Shown in pieces: positions 36,997 to 46,109 of a DNA stretch of 64,000 nucleotides. A program made the position numbers and the translations under genes. The stretch is from Neorhizobium alkalisoli (lineage in GTDB: Bacteria > Pseudomonadota > Alphaproteobacteria > Rhizobiales > Rhizobiaceae). The DNA lies in contig NZ_PVBN01000003.1 of the NCBI RefSeq assembly GCF_002968635.1, forward strand, positions 62,001 to 126,000. Direction: 5' to 3'. Each line of letters starts with the position of its first letter. Positions within the stretch are counted from its first letter, which is position 1. A model generated the notes under the pieces. It saw nothing but the letters and a program-made list of their open reading frames with translations. It searched no databases and was not told the origin of the DNA.

Positions 36997-37716
36997 CTAA
37001 AGCATTTCCAGTTTCAGGCCAAGTCGGGAAGCCGCACCATTGAGATGGTGGCGCATTGCCTCTTTTGCTTTTGCCGGGTCGCGGGTCGCGATCGCATCCC
37101 TGATAGCGACGTGCTCGGCAATCGTCACCTCGACGATTTCCTCCAAAACGGCTGAAGCGCGCGCCGCGTTGATGGCAAGATGCGTCCGTTCGGCGATAAA
37201 GGTGATGAATTGAAGGAAATATTCGTTGCGTGTAGCGGCCGCGACGAGGCGGTGAAATGCGAGATCAGCCACGATACCCTCGTCCGTCCATTTTTCCGCA
37301 CCATTCATCTGCGCCAGAGCATTGTCGAGCTTGGCGAGATCGGGTGAGGTATGATGAACAGCTGCAAGTCCAGCGGCCTCGACTTCCAGAGCCAGCCGCA
37401 GTTGAAAAAGACTGCGAAAGCTTTCGCGATCTGCCAGATCACCCTGCTCGATCCGCAGTGACTGGCGACGGTCGATCTCGGTTGCAAATGCACCGACGCC
37501 TTGCCTCGTCTCGACCAATCCCTCATTGCGGAGCTGTGCGATGGCTTCGCGTATTACCGAACGACTGACGCCGAAGGTTTTCGCCAGCAAATGCTCGGTC
37601 GGCAACTTATGTCCGGGCGCTATGCGACCTTCGCTGATCTCACGCCCGATCTGGGCGGCGATACGGGACGGCAAATGCTCATTGCGCCTGATTTGACTGA
37701 AGTCTGCCACTGCCAC
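36997..37716 (-). CDS. GntR-family regulator, FadR subfamily
   Basis: A 239-residue regulator with a winged helix (LLAKTFGVSRSVIREAIAQL, about residues 43-62) and an FCD domain (VADLAFHRLVAAATRN, AEHVAIRDAI). It begins with GTG 37716 behind GAGGG. It is 26 bases downstream of the FAD oxidase gene and upstream of the FAH-TRAP operon, so it likely controls both through the palindromes at 36876 and 39262-39299. Confidence 0.9.
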   Translation of the reverse strand: MAVADFSQIRRNEHLPSRIAAQIGREISEGRIAPGHKLPTEHLLAKTFGVSRSVIREAIAQLRNEGLVETRQGVGAFATEIDRRQSLRIEQGDLADRESFRSLFQLRLALEVEAAGLAAVHHTSPDLAKLDNALAQMNGAEKWTDEGIVADLAFHRLVAAATRNEYFLQFITFIAERTHLAINAARASAVLEEIVEVTIAEHVAIRDAIATRDPAKAKEAMRHHLNGAASRLGLKLEML

Positions 37717-37742
37717 GATTCGCCCTCTTGCCGAACTGTCGT

Positions 37743-39188
37743 CTATGACTCGGCTTGGAAATTCAACTGTGATCCGGGATTCATCAAGAGATCGGGATCC
37801 ACGGCGCGCTTGATCGCGGTTAGAAGCCTTCTGTGGGTCTCCGGGAGTCGCGTGTCGAAATCGCTTCTTTTGAGGCGGCCGATTCCGTGTTCTGCACTGA
37901 TACTGCCGTGGTAGCGATCGACGACGTCGTTAAGTACGGTCTTTGCTCGGTAGATTTGCGTTGCTCGCTCGTCGGGCGAAAGGCCTGCAGGCGGCAGGAC
38001 GTTCAGATGAACATTGCCGTCGCCGACATGACCGTAGGAAACGCAGAGGCAATCCGGCAATTCCTGCTCGATCGATTTTTCTGCCTCAGCGACGAAGGAG
38101 GCGAGTTGGGAGAGCGAAACCGAGATGTCGCTGCGCATATGAGTGCCCCGTTTAGCCTGTCCTTCGTTCATGCCCTCACGGATCAACCAGAGATTTCGGG
38201 CCTGGCTCTGTGATGCTGCGATCGTACCGTCCAGCACCAGCCCGTCCGACATGACGCCCTCCAGGAAGCGCTGCATCAAATCATCGATATCGACAAGGCC
38301 CGAGCCGGAGATTTCCATCAAGACATAGGCCGGATATTCATCGCTGATCGGAATAGGCAGATCGGGCATCGCTTCCCGGGCCAGGGTGAAGGCCAGCGGT
38401 GGCATGAATTCGAACGCCGACATCAGATCGCAGCACTCGCGCCTGGCGCGCCGATATAACCCGATTGCGTCTTCGAGCGAGGCGAGGCCGAGCAGGGCGG
38501 TAGCCACCTGATCCGGATAAGGCGTCAGCTTGATCGATACGGCTGTGATGATCCCAAGGGTTCCTTCCGCGCCGATGAAAAGCTGCTTGAGATCGATGCC
38601 GCGATTGTCTTTGCGCAGCGTGGAAAGCCCATCAAAAATGGTGCCGTCGGGCAGAACGACTTCGAGCCCGAGAACGAGTTCGCGTGTCATCCCATATCGT
38701 AAGACATTGATCCCACCGGCATTGGTAGAGACATTGCCACCGATTCGGCAGCTTCCCTGGGCGCCGAGCGCCAGCGGGAAGAACATACCCTTCTCGGAGA
38801 TGGCCTCCTTCACGTCCCAGAGGATGCAGCCCGCTTCAACCGTTGCGGAAAAGTCCTCCGCATCGATCTTGCGGATACGGTTCATGCGTTCGAGGGTGAG
38901 AACGACCTGATGGTCGGGAGTATCGGGTAGGGCTCCCAAAACGAGCCCGGTATTCCCGCCCTGCGGCACGACCGCGAGCCCAAGCTGACGGCAGACCTTG
39001 ACGGCAGTGGCGACATCCTCGGTAGAACGAGGCCGCAAGACCGCCACCGCCCCGCTCGTCACGTCCCCGTGCCAGTCACGGCAGTAGCGTGTCATCGCAT
39101 CCACGTCAGTCAGGACAAGATCGTCCCCCAACATGGATCGCAATGCCAGGCGGTGCTCTCCGACCAGGTCAGTTTCCGCCACGGTCAT
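37743..39188 (-). CDS. FAD-linked oxidase (GlcD / D-2-hydroxyacid dehydrogenase type)
   Basis: A 481-residue flavoprotein that oxidises a D-2-hydroxy acid to a 2-keto acid. The FAD-binding PCMH domain shows VPQGGNTGLVLGA, GGNVSTNAGGINVLRYG and GAEGTLGI. The C-terminal cap has YGHVGDGNVHLN and the closing ISAEHGIGRLK. ATG 39188 follows GGAGGACACT and is preferred to an upstream in-frame codon at 39305. Substrate candidates are sugar acids imported by the TRAP system; D-lactate or 2-hydroxyglutarate are other family substrates. Confidence 0.9.
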   Translation of the reverse strand: MTVAETDLVGEHRLALRSMLGDDLVLTDVDAMTRYCRDWHGDVTSGAVAVLRPRSTEDVATAVKVCRQLGLAVVPQGGNTGLVLGALPDTPDHQVVLTLERMNRIRKIDAEDFSATVEAGCILWDVKEAISEKGMFFPLALGAQGSCRIGGNVSTNAGGINVLRYGMTRELVLGLEVVLPDGTIFDGLSTLRKDNRGIDLKQLFIGAEGTLGIITAVSIKLTPYPDQVATALLGLASLEDAIGLYRRARRECCDLMSAFEFMPPLAFTLAREAMPDLPIPISDEYPAYVLMEISGSGLVDIDDLMQRFLEGVMSDGLVLDGTIAASQSQARNLWLIREGMNEGQAKRGTHMRSDISVSLSQLASFVAEAEKSIEQELPDCLCVSYGHVGDGNVHLNVLPPAGLSPDERATQIYRAKTVLNDVVDRYHGSISAEHGIGRLKRSDFDTRLPETHRRLLTAIKRAVDPDLLMNPGSQLNFQAES

Positions 39189-39261
39189 AGTGTCCTCCTT
39201 CGGTTGCGCGTCCCCGATATTCACCTCAACCGGTAGATAATTAGAAGGGCGCGCAACTCTC

Positions 39262-39299
39262 TTGTTTTCAAACAAAGCATATAAGGTTATCAGACAACC
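39262..39299. promoter_or_regulatory. Candidate operators between oxidase and denD genes
   Basis: Two inverted repeats lie in the divergent promoter region: TTGTTT-TC-AAACAA (39262-39275) and GGTT-ATCAGAC-AACC (39285-39299). The second shares TGTCTGAYAAC with the operator at 36876, linking the divergent genes to the same FadR-type regulator. Confidence 0.55.
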
Positions 39300-39364
39300 G
39301 TACAAGATATTTTTGGAACCCTCGGCTGCTCTAATGCGGACGAGGTGGTGATGGGAGGTTTTCG

Positions 39365-40348
39365 TTGCATATCCTGATTATCGGTGCGGCCGGAATGGTA
39401 GGCCGCAAACTGACAGCGCGCCTGGTTGCCGAAGGCGGCATTAACGACCAGCCCGTCGAGAAACTGACATTGGTCGATGTGGTGAAGCCCGAAACGCCCC
39501 AGGGATTTGCCGGCGTTGTGGTGACGCGTGAGGCTGATTTGTCGACGCATGGCGAGGCTGAGCAACTCGTCCAATCACGGCCGGATGTGATCTTCCATCT
39601 CGCGGCGATCGTCTCTGCAGAGGCCGAGCTCGATTTCGATAAGGGGTATCGCGTCAACCTCGATGGCACGCGCTATCTTTTCGATGCGATCCGAATGGCA
39701 CACGATCAGGACGGTTATCGGCCGCGTGTCGTCTTCACCTCATCGATCGCCGTCGTCGGCGCGCCCTTGCCTTATCCCATTCCTGATGACTTCCATCTGA
39801 CGCCGCTTACCAGTTACGGCACGCAGAAGGCCATTTCGGAACTGCTCCTGTCCGATTACACGCGCCGCGGATTTTTCGATGGCATCGGCATCCGCCTTCC
39901 AACCGTATGCATTCGGCCGGGAAAACCCAACAAGGCCGCGTCCGGTTTCTTCTCCAATATCCTGCGCGAGCCGCTGATCGGTCAGGAAGCCATTCTGCCG
40001 GTTTCCGAAGATGTCCGCCATTGGCACACTTCGCCGCGTTCGGCGGTCGGATACTTGCTTCATGCAGCGAACCTCGATCTTGAGACGGTGGGTCCGCGTC
40101 GCAATCTCTCGATGCCGGGTGTCAGCGCCACTGTTGGCGAGCAGATCGAGGCATTGCGCCGGGTTGCCGGAGACAGGGCTGTGCGGCTCATCCGCCGGGT
40201 GCCCGACGAGATGATCATGAAAATGGTCTCGGGCTGGGCACCGGGTTTTGAGGCGAAGCGAGCCAAGGAACTCGGCTTCAAGGCGGAGAAGAATTTTGAC
40301 GAGGTCATCCGGGTCCATATCGAAGACGAGCTCGGAGGCACCCTATGA
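39365..40348 (+). CDS. denD: D-erythronate dehydrogenase-like SDR (DenD)
   Basis: An NAD-dependent extended short-chain dehydrogenase of 327 residues. It has the Rossmann GAAGMVG (residues 7-13), an HLAAIVS loop and the YGTQK catalytic Tyr-Lys pair. The whole-length pattern, including PSEDVRHWHTSPRSAV-type elements, matches DenD, which oxidises D-erythronate to 2-keto-D-erythronate (EC 1.1.1.410). It starts with TTG behind GGGAGG. No otnI, otnK or otnC kinase-route genes are nearby, so the physiological substrate may differ. Confidence 0.8.
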   Translation: MHILIIGAAGMVGRKLTARLVAEGGINDQPVEKLTLVDVVKPETPQGFAGVVVTREADLSTHGEAEQLVQSRPDVIFHLAAIVSAEAELDFDKGYRVNLDGTRYLFDAIRMAHDQDGYRPRVVFTSSIAVVGAPLPYPIPDDFHLTPLTSYGTQKAISELLLSDYTRRGFFDGIGIRLPTVCIRPGKPNKAASGFFSNILREPLIGQEAILPVSEDVRHWHTSPRSAVGYLLHAANLDLETVGPRRNLSMPGVSATVGEQIEALRRVAGDRAVRLIRRVPDEMIMKMVSGWAPGFEAKRAKELGFKAEKNFDEVIRVHIEDELGGTL

Positions 40349-41253
40349 TGGAGGCTATCGAAAAGCCTGCTGGCGGCAAAAAGATTGCCTTTCTGGGCAC
40401 TGGGTTGATGGGCGCGCCGATGGCCCGTCGGCTTGCCCGCGCGGGATATCCTCTAATCGTATGGAACCGTGATCCGATCAAGGCAAAGGCTCTGGAATCG
40501 GATGGTGCACGGGTCGCAGCCTCGCCGGCAGAGGCCGTAGACGGGGCGGACATTGTGTTCACGATGCTGACTGACGGAAACTCTGTCGGTGAGGTTCTGT
40601 TCGGCTCGGGATGCGCGCAGGCGATGCGCAAGGGTGCGGTCGTCGTCGATACGAGTTCGATTGCGCCGCCTGCCGCAAAAGACCATGCCGCACGGCTTGC
40701 GGCCCTCGGCATTGATCATCTCGATGCGCCCGTTTCGGGCGGGGTCGTGGGAGCCGAGGCCGGGACGTTGGCAATCATGGCCGGCGGCAAGGCGGAGGTC
40801 GTGTCGGCTTTGAGTGACGTCTTCGCGGCGCTCGGTCGCGTCACCCATGTCGGACCGAGTGGAGCCGGCCAGATCTGCAAGCTCGCCAACCAGCAGATCG
40901 TGGCGGTGACCATTGGTGCGGTGGCCGAAGCCATGATCCTGGTGGAGGCGGGCGGTGCTTCCCGCGAGGCTTTCCGTGACGCCATTCGCGGGGGCTTTGC
41001 CGAAAGCAGGATCCTCGAACTGCATGGCGGGCGGATGGTGCGCCGCGATTTCGAGCCGGGGGGATCATCCCGCAACCAATTGAAGGACCTCAACGCCGTC
41101 ATGGCTATGGCTCAATCTTTGTCGTTGCAGCTGCCACTGACGGAAAAGGTTCGTGACGAATTTACGCAATTCGTTGCCGAAGGCGGCGCCGAACGGGACC
41201 ACAGCGCGCTTCTACTTCATCTCGAAAAACTCAATCGCGGGGATAAGACTTGA
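40345..41253 (+). CDS. Beta-hydroxyacid dehydrogenase (LtnD/GarR type)
   Basis: A 302-residue NAD(P)-dependent dehydrogenase of the 6-phosphogluconate dehydrogenase-like family. It has the N-terminal FLGTGLMGAPMA, the DAPVSGGVVGAEAGTL substrate segment and SGAGQICKLANQ with the catalytic lysine. Candidates are L-threonate dehydrogenase or tartronate-semialdehyde reductase. It overlaps denD by four bases (ATGA), so the two are co-translated and act in the same pathway. Confidence 0.85.
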   Translation: MMEAIEKPAGGKKIAFLGTGLMGAPMARRLARAGYPLIVWNRDPIKAKALESDGARVAASPAEAVDGADIVFTMLTDGNSVGEVLFGSGCAQAMRKGAVVVDTSSIAPPAAKDHAARLAALGIDHLDAPVSGGVVGAEAGTLAIMAGGKAEVVSALSDVFAALGRVTHVGPSGAGQICKLANQQIVAVTIGAVAEAMILVEAGGASREAFRDAIRGGFAESRILELHGGRMVRRDFEPGGSSRNQLKDLNAVMAMAQSLSLQLPLTEKVRDEFTQFVAEGGAERDHSALLLHLEKLNRGDKT

Positions 41254-41318
41254 TACACCGGTGTCGGTGACGTCGCCTCTGTTGAACTCGACAATCGGTT
41301 CGCCGCTTGGGTCACCAT

Positions 41319-42155
41319 TCAGCCGAGCTCAAGCGTCGTGATCCCAAAGACACCGGCCATCCGGATTTCCGGGACGGGGCCGTGGTACATGCGGGTGGTG
41401 GTAAAACCGCGTGTGAAGCCATGGCTTGCGAGCCTTGCGGAAAAACCGGTTTGTGACGCCGGGACATCGATATGCATAGTTTGCGCACCGGTTTCGATGG
41501 CGCAGGCCATCAGCAGCGAAGTTGCGTCGTCCGCAGTCTCGGCAAACAGCGGCCCGATTTTATAACCGTCATGGCATTGCCGGCAGACTGCATAACCTCG
41601 AAGGCCGCTCTCGCCGAGGACAGTTTTGGCAAAGCGCGGCGGCTGCAGCCATTCGGTCAGGAACACACTTCTTTCAGAGGGAAAGAAGTGGCGGTCATAG
41701 TGGCAGAGGACTGGCTGCAGTTCGGCGGTGATGGAAACCACGTCTTTGGATAGCCCACCCTCAATGCTGCCGCTCCAGCGGAATGTCTCATAGACCGCTT
41801 CGAAGCCCATCCGGCGATAGTTGGTCTGCTGTTCTGGCACACCATCAAGACCAATGGTGCGGCCTTGCAGATGCGCCATCCCGGCATCCCAGACCCGACG
41901 CCCATAGCCTTTGCCGCGGAAGTTTGCCCGGGCAATATAGAGGCCGATAAAGCCGAAATCCTTGCCGTATCGAACCGCAGAGATCCCGGCTGCCATCTTG
42001 CCGTCGACAAAACAGCCGATGAGGCCGCTCGGATCCGCGGCATGGAAAGCCGCGGCATCTGCGAGACCTGGATTCCAGCCCTCCGCGTGCGCCCAGTCGA
42101 TGAGCGTCTCGGCCTCTGGAAGCGTCAGCGGACGGATGACTGGATCGGTGGTCAT
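41319..42155 (-). CDS. GNAT-family N-acetyltransferase, two-domain
   Basis: A 278-residue protein. The N-terminal GNAT domain holds the acetyl-CoA motif FRGKGYGRRVW (about residues 79-89), and the second domain of about 130 residues resembles a degenerate acetyltransferase fold. Its start overlaps the racemase-family gene by four bases. It is the last gene of the polyamine-type ABC operon and may modify the imported compound, an inference from position only. Confidence 0.8.
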   Translation of the reverse strand: MTTDPVIRPLTLPEAETLIDWAHAEGWNPGLADAAAFHAADPSGLIGCFVDGKMAAGISAVRYGKDFGFIGLYIARANFRGKGYGRRVWDAGMAHLQGRTIGLDGVPEQQTNYRRMGFEAVYETFRWSGSIEGGLSKDVVSITAELQPVLCHYDRHFFPSERSVFLTEWLQPPRFAKTVLGESGLRGYAVCRQCHDGYKIGPLFAETADDATSLLMACAIETGAQTMHIDVPASQTGFSARLASHGFTRGFTTTRMYHGPVPEIRMAGVFGITTLELG

Positions 42156-42898
42156 GAGGCGGCGAGTTTGCCCGGAGCGAAGGCTTCGAGCAAGCCTATG
42201 TAGGGTTTGGCAACCGGCGAAGCATAAGCGCCGCGCTTGGCGGTGGAAAGGCCGAGCGATACCAGGGCTTCTGCCTGTTTGACGGCCGCTGCGACACCGT
42301 CAATCACCGGGACGGCAAACTCCGCTCCAAGCTTCGCCGCGAGGTCGGCCATTCCGGCGCAGCCGAGCACGATGGCTTCGGCCTTGTCGTCGCGCAGGGC
42401 CGTGGCGATCTCGCTGCGCAGTCGGTCTCGGGCATTCGAATTGGGGTCTTCCAGCGAGAGGACGGGGATGTCGGCTGCTCGCACCTTGCAGCGGCCGGCC
42501 ATGCCGTAGCGGTGAACCAGATGCTCGAGCGGCAGACGGGAGCGATCCATTGTGGTGACGATCGTAAAGCGCTGGGCGATGAACGCGGTGGTGGCAAGAG
42601 CTGCTTCGCATATGCCGATCACCGGTATGTTTGCAAGCGCGCGTGCGGCGTCGAGGCCCGTGTCGTCGAAGCAAGCGATGATCGCCGCTCGGGCTCCCGA
42701 CGCTTCGCCCTTCGCTATCTCCACCAGTAGGCCAGGTACGGCGAAGGCCTCGTCGTAGTAGCCTTCGATCGAAACAGGCCCCATCGACGAGGTGACGGCG
42801 TCGATCCGGGTGCCCGGATGGGCCGCGCGCATTGCCGAGTCGGCAATCGTCGCCGTCATGCTGACCGTGGTGTTGGGGTTTACAACGAGAATATGCAT
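42152..42898 (-). CDS. Asp/Glu/hydantoin racemase-family protein
   Basis: A 248-residue cytoplasmic enzyme of the cofactor-independent racemase family. It has the N-terminal VNPNTTVSMT and the two catalytic cysteines at C76 (IACFDDTG) and C180 (VLGCAGM), which match hydantoin racemases. It follows the second permease by five bases. The set suggests uptake and racemisation of an amino-acid derivative or hydantoin. Confidence 0.88.
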   Translation of the reverse strand: MHILVVNPNTTVSMTATIADSAMRAAHPGTRIDAVTSSMGPVSIEGYYDEAFAVPGLLVEIAKGEASGARAAIIACFDDTGLDAARALANIPVIGICEAALATTAFIAQRFTIVTTMDRSRLPLEHLVHRYGMAGRCKVRAADIPVLSLEDPNSNARDRLRSEIATALRDDKAEAIVLGCAGMADLAAKLGAEFAVPVIDGVAAAVKQAEALVSLGLSTAKRGAYASPVAKPYIGLLEAFAPGKLAAS

Positions 42899-42903
42899 GG
42901 ATT

Positions 42904-43722
42904 TCAGGACCGCTGGCGACGCCGGTTGAGGTGGACGATCAGGCCGAGAGTGCCGGCGATGACGAGGAAGGAGAAGATCGTGGTAACCGTGCCGAGCGCA
43001 TAAAGCACGGGAGTGGTGACATTCGTGGTCATGCCATAGATTTCGAGCGGCAGCGTGTTGAACGTGCCCGCCGTCATCAGCGTGCGGGCAAATTCGTCAT
43101 AGGAAAGGGTGAAGCCGAACAGGCCGACGCCGATGAGGCTCGGCGCGATCATCGGCAGCACCACGTGGCGGAAGGTTTGCCAGGACGTGGCGCCGAGGTC
43201 GCGCGCGGCCTCCTCGTAGGCGGGGGAAAAGCGGTTGAAGACGGCCAACATGATCAGCACGCCGAAGGGCAATGTCCAGGTCAGGTGGGCGCCGAAGGCC
43301 GAGGAGAACCAGGAGGGCTGCAGGCCGATCTGTTGGAAAAGCACCCCGATGCCGAGCGAGATGATGATGGAAGGAACGACGAGGCTTGCCACCGCGAGAT
43401 AGAAAAGGGCGGTCGCGCCGACGAAACGACGTCGGAAAGCGAGGCCGGCCAGCAGCGACACGACGACGGTGACGATCATCACCATGAGCCCCAACAGCAG
43501 CGAGCGCCGGAAAGCGCCCCCGAAATCCCCGACTGCCTGCGTCTCGAAAAGGTTTGCGAACCAATGCACCGATACGCCGTTGAGCGGGAAGGTGAGCCCG
43601 CCGTTCGGCCCCTGGAAAGACAGGATCAGGATCGCCGAGAGCGGCCCGTACAGGAACAGGACGAAGACTGCGAAGAAGATTGCGAGCATGTAAAATTCGC
43701 GGCCGCGCTTGTCGCCGTGCAT
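42904..43722 (-). CDS. ABC transporter permease, spermidine/putrescine type (PotC-like)
   Basis: A 272-residue inner-membrane permease with about six helices. The EAA loop reads EEAARDLGATSWQ. ATG 43722 is chosen (AAGGA upstream, one base after the partner stop). It pairs with the PotB-like permease in one operon. Confidence 0.9.
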   Translation of the reverse strand: MHGDKRGREFYMLAIFFAVFVLFLYGPLSAILILSFQGPNGGLTFPLNGVSVHWFANLFETQAVGDFGGAFRRSLLLGLMVMIVTVVVSLLAGLAFRRRFVGATALFYLAVASLVVPSIIISLGIGVLFQQIGLQPSWFSSAFGAHLTWTLPFGVLIMLAVFNRFSPAYEEAARDLGATSWQTFRHVVLPMIAPSLIGVGLFGFTLSYDEFARTLMTAGTFNTLPLEIYGMTTNVTTPVLYALGTVTTIFSFLVIAGTLGLIVHLNRRRQRS

Positions 43723-43723
43723 C

Positions 43724-44641
43724 TTAGAGTTCCTTGCGAATGTCGACGATGCGGACAATTGCCGCGACCATCAGAAGGACGAAGACGAGCAGCACGACGG
43801 CATTCGCCGCCGCCGCGGGGTATTGGAGCAGCGACATCTGGTTTTTCATCATAAGGGCGACGGAAGCGCTCTGGCCTCCCGACATGACCTGTACGGTCGA
43901 AAAATCTGCCATCACTAGCGTCACAACGAAAATCGTCCCGATCGCCATGCCGGGTTTGGCGAGCGGGAGGATGACATTGGTGAGTGTCTGCCAGCTTGAC
44001 GCTCCGGCGTCGCGGGCGGCTTCTACGAGCGATTTGTCGATGCGCATCAGCGTATTGAAGATCGGAGTCACCATGAAAAGCGTGTAGAGATGCACCATCG
44101 CGAGCACGACAGCGAAATCGGAATAGAGGAGCCATTCGATGGGCTCCGACACAATCCCCGCGCTGATCAGGGTGGAGTTGACGAGGCCGTTGCGGCCGAG
44201 CACGGGAATCCAAGAGATCATGCGGATGATATTCGAGGTCAGGAAGGGCACGGTGCAGACGAGGAAGAGCACCATCTGCATGGCGGCGGTTCGAATATGG
44301 AAGGCGAGAAAATAGGCCACCCAAAAGCCGATGAAGAGGGTAATGGCCCATACGAAAAAGGCGAATTTCAGCGTGTTGAGATAGGTCTTCCACGTCACCC
44401 AGGAACCGAGGGTTTCGGCGTAATTGAAGGTGACAAAATCGGGATACATCTGGGCGAAGTCGTAGTCCCAGAAACTGACCATGCCGATCATCAGGATCGG
44501 CACGGCCAGAAAGCTGCCGAGGATCAACGTCAGAGGTGCCGCCTGCAGATAGGAGATCAGTGCCGGCGGCAAGCGGAAGCTCTTCGCGCGCGCGCCTTCT
44601 ATCTTTTCCGTTTCCGAGGACGTCATCGTCGCCATTGTCAT
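43724..44641 (-). CDS. ABC transporter permease, spermidine/putrescine type (PotB-like)
   Basis: A 305-residue permease with helices starting APLTLILGSFLAVPILMIGM and the EAA loop VEAARDAGASSWQ. Two in-frame ATGs (44641 and 44635) follow AAGGGA; the second has better spacing. A palindromic repeat separates it from the binding-protein gene upstream. Confidence 0.9.
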   Translation of the reverse strand: MTMATMTSSETEKIEGARAKSFRLPPALISYLQAAPLTLILGSFLAVPILMIGMVSFWDYDFAQMYPDFVTFNYAETLGSWVTWKTYLNTLKFAFFVWAITLFIGFWVAYFLAFHIRTAAMQMVLFLVCTVPFLTSNIIRMISWIPVLGRNGLVNSTLISAGIVSEPIEWLLYSDFAVVLAMVHLYTLFMVTPIFNTLMRIDKSLVEAARDAGASSWQTLTNVILPLAKPGMAIGTIFVVTLVMADFSTVQVMSGGQSASVALMMKNQMSLLQYPAAAANAVVLLVFVLLMVAAIVRIVDIRKEL

Positions 44642-44678
44642 TTCCCTTTTCGAGGGCTCAGCGGTGCTGCGATCTAAA

Positions 44679-44767
44679 CCCTCCCCTTGTGGGGAGGGTG
44701 GCCGGCAGGTGGAAGGGGTTTTGCTTCGAGTGAAGACCCCTCCAAAACCCTCCCCACAAGGGGAGGG
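44679..44767. repeat. Palindromic intergenic repeat (RIME-like)
   Basis: Two 20-base arms, CCCTCCCCTTGTGGGGAGGG (44679-44698) and its exact reverse complement (44748-44767), are each also self-complementary. Between them lies a further imperfect hairpin (GGAAGGGGTTTT...AAGACCCCTCC). The arrangement resembles the Rhizobium-specific intergenic mosaic elements. Lying between binding-protein and permease genes, it could also stabilise or attenuate the transcript. Confidence 0.75.
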
Positions 44768-44785
44768 AGCCGGTTGGCGAGTGGA

Positions 44786-46072
44786 TCAAGCCGCGATGAA
44801 TTCGTTCCAGCGGCGGACCATGTAGCGGTCCTCGTCCATGACGGAATTCCAGCATGCAACCTTGCCCATGCGCTCCTCGAACGAGCCGCCGTCGCGTACG
44901 GCACCGGCCTTTTCCATGACCTTGCCATCCGGAGCGACGATATCGCCCTTGGCCGCCTTGCCTTCGACCCAATAACCCCACTCGTCGGCAGACATGTGCT
45001 GCTTGGCGGTTTCCATCGCCGCCGAGTAATAGCCCTGGCGGTTGAGATAGGCGCCGACCCAGCCGGACGTGTACCAGTTGATATATTCATAGGCGGCGTC
45101 GAGCTTGGCGCCGGAAAGATGCGCGGCAAGGCCGAGACCGCCGCCCCATGAGCGGTAACCTTCCTTGAGCGGCTGATATTTGCAGGCGATGCCCTTGGAG
45201 CGGACGGCGGCAACGGCCGGCGACCACATGGACTGAATGACCACTTCGCCGGAGGCCATCAGGTTGACGCTTTCGTCGAACGACTTCCAGAAGGCGCGGA
45301 ACTGGCCCGCCTGCTTGGCTTTGATCAGGAAGTCGATCGTCTTGTCGATCTCCGCCTTCGTCATGTTGCCCTTGTCGGCATATTTGATGTTGCCCATGGC
45401 TTCCATGATCATCGCGGCGTCCATGATGCCGATCGACGGGATGTTGAGGATCGAGGTCTTGCCCTTGAACTTCGGGTCCATGATATCCGCCCAAGTTGAA
45501 ATCTCACGGCCGACGAGATCCGGGCGAATGCCGAGCGTATCGGCGTTGTAGATGGTCGGCATCATGGTGAACCACTGGGTTTCACCCTTGGCGAAGGTCT
45601 TGGTGCCGGGTTTTTCAACGAAGCCGACGGTATGCGGCGCGGTGCCCTGGGCGATAACGCTGTCCGGTTTCAGCTTGCCGGTTTTGAACAGCGGCACGAC
45701 CTTGTCATAATATTTGAGCTTCTTGACATCCATCGGCTGGATGACGCCTGCCGGATAGACCTTCTTCAGGATCCAGTATTCGATATCGGCGATGTCGTAT
45801 GAATTGGGTTGTGTGACGGCGCGCTGAGCGGCAGCGTCGGAGTCGGTGGCCGTCATCTCGAGCGTAATCCCGAGGTCGGCCTTGCACTTCTCGGCGATCG
45901 CATTGAGGTTGGAAACGCCAGTGCCGAATTGGCGCAACGTGATCGTGTTCTGCGCCCAGATGGTCGGGAAGCCGGTGATGGCGCCGGAGCCGGCCGCAAG
46001 ACCGGCTGCGGCGGATGCCGTCTTCAAGAGCGTGCGGCGCGAAATGCCTTTGTTGGTTTTCTTCTCAGTCAT
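44786..46072 (-). CDS. Extracellular solute-binding protein, Tat-exported
   Basis: A 428-residue periplasmic protein of the polyamine-type binding family. The N-terminus has a twin-arginine signal (SRRTLLK, residues 11-17) followed by a hydrophobic stretch, so it should be exported folded by the Tat system. It follows the ATPase gene by 37 bases. The ligand is unknown; the neighbouring racemase-family gene suggests an amino-acid derivative rather than a classical polyamine. Confidence 0.9.
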   Translation of the reverse strand: MTEKKTNKGISRRTLLKTASAAAGLAAGSGAITGFPTIWAQNTITLRQFGTGVSNLNAIAEKCKADLGITLEMTATDSDAAAQRAVTQPNSYDIADIEYWILKKVYPAGVIQPMDVKKLKYYDKVVPLFKTGKLKPDSVIAQGTAPHTVGFVEKPGTKTFAKGETQWFTMMPTIYNADTLGIRPDLVGREISTWADIMDPKFKGKTSILNIPSIGIMDAAMIMEAMGNIKYADKGNMTKAEIDKTIDFLIKAKQAGQFRAFWKSFDESVNLMASGEVVIQSMWSPAVAAVRSKGIACKYQPLKEGYRSWGGGLGLAAHLSGAKLDAAYEYINWYTSGWVGAYLNRQGYYSAAMETAKQHMSADEWGYWVEGKAAKGDIVAPDGKVMEKAGAVRDGGSFEERMGKVACWNSVMDEDRYMVRRWNEFIAA

Positions 46073-46109
46073 TGCCTTTGTTCTCCTCTGGTTGAGTTTT
46101 TGTTGGCAT

